From Gammaproteobacteria bacterium (lineage in GTDB: Bacteria; Pseudomonadota; Gammaproteobacteria; JAJPIJ01): DNA of 64,000 nt. Both the position numbers and the translations under genes were made by a program. A model generated the notes under the pieces. That model was not told the origin of the DNA. It ran no database searches and worked only from the letters and a program-made list of their open reading frames with translations. Positions 64,000-64,000 of this stretch are shown here, one piece after another; position 1 is the first letter of the stretch; every line of letters begins with the position of its first letter. Location of the stretch: contig JAJVHZ010000023.1 in NCBI GenBank assembly GCA_022072255.1, positions 43,249-107,248 of the forward strand, written 5' to 3'.

Positions 64000-64000
64000 C

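Overview
The window is a GC-rich chromosomal segment from a Gammaproteobacterium, probably an environmental lineage. Several features point this way. There is a gamma/beta-type gene set (dxs, aroC, prmB, htpG, mutS, nth next to an rnfE-like gene, fdxA, DUF1841, uppP). There are hopanoid genes of the hpnH/hpnB/hpnM type, short gene spacing with many 4-bp start/stop overlaps, and palindromic intergenic repeats. I cannot fix the family or genus from the sequence alone. I see no tRNA, rRNA, CRISPR array, phage module or intact insertion sequence.

Layout. (1) 1-6024: a phosphonate biosynthesis cluster with a 2-oxoglutarate/Fe(II) oxygenase, a stand-alone nucleotidyltransferase, a PEP mutase fused to a second nucleotidyltransferase, phosphonopyruvate decarboxylase and 2-aminoethylphosphonate transaminase. 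A palindromic element lies between the mutase and the decarboxylase. (2) 6077-12044: dxs (isoprenoid supply), then hpnH, hpnB, hpnM and an mlaA-type lipoprotein gene (hopanoid synthesis and outer-membrane lipid handling). (3) 12271-15161: a glycine-zipper lipoprotein and glycolate oxidase subunits glcE-glcF. (4) 15278-18758: circularly permuted ATP-grasp, alpha-E protein and Anbu protease. (5) 18822-21115: an MFS permease coupled to aroC. (6) 21409-30007: small accessory enzymes (DUF1810, YCII, DinB, GST, VOC, methyltransferases, VIT-family transporter, CopD-like and DUF202 membrane proteins, a DHA2 exporter), including one frameshifted membrane gene. (7) 30162-35441: a truncated P-type ATPase, then a zinc metallopeptidase, MoxR ATPase, CoxE-like VWA protein and amidohydrolase. 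(8) 35730-45058: prmB, a small basic protein gene, htpG, mutS, a MEKHLA protein, an Atm1-type ABC transporter and fdxA.

(9) 45257-59540 is the signalling and envelope region. On the plus strand a CHASE2-Ser/Thr kinase, a PP2C phosphatase and an FHA protein form one operon. Converging on it is an 11-gene minus-strand string: rnfE-like, nth, DUF1841, GAF-SpoIIE phosphatase, RsbW-like kinase, STAS protein, MlaE, MlaF, MlaD, PqiC-like lipoprotein and a CHASE2-adenylate cyclase. The central six genes look like a partner-switching module built onto an Mla-type lipid transporter, and I regard this as the most interesting arrangement in the window. (10) 59622-63999: a PQQ dehydrogenase with the lanthanide-type Asp-x-Asp signature, a CaCA-type exchanger, uppP and an exoD-like gene.

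The envelope theme recurs: phosphonate precursors, hopanoids, two Mla-related loci, undecaprenyl-diphosphate recycling and an ExoD-like protein. Functions come from motifs and family knowledge visible in the translations; no database search was run.
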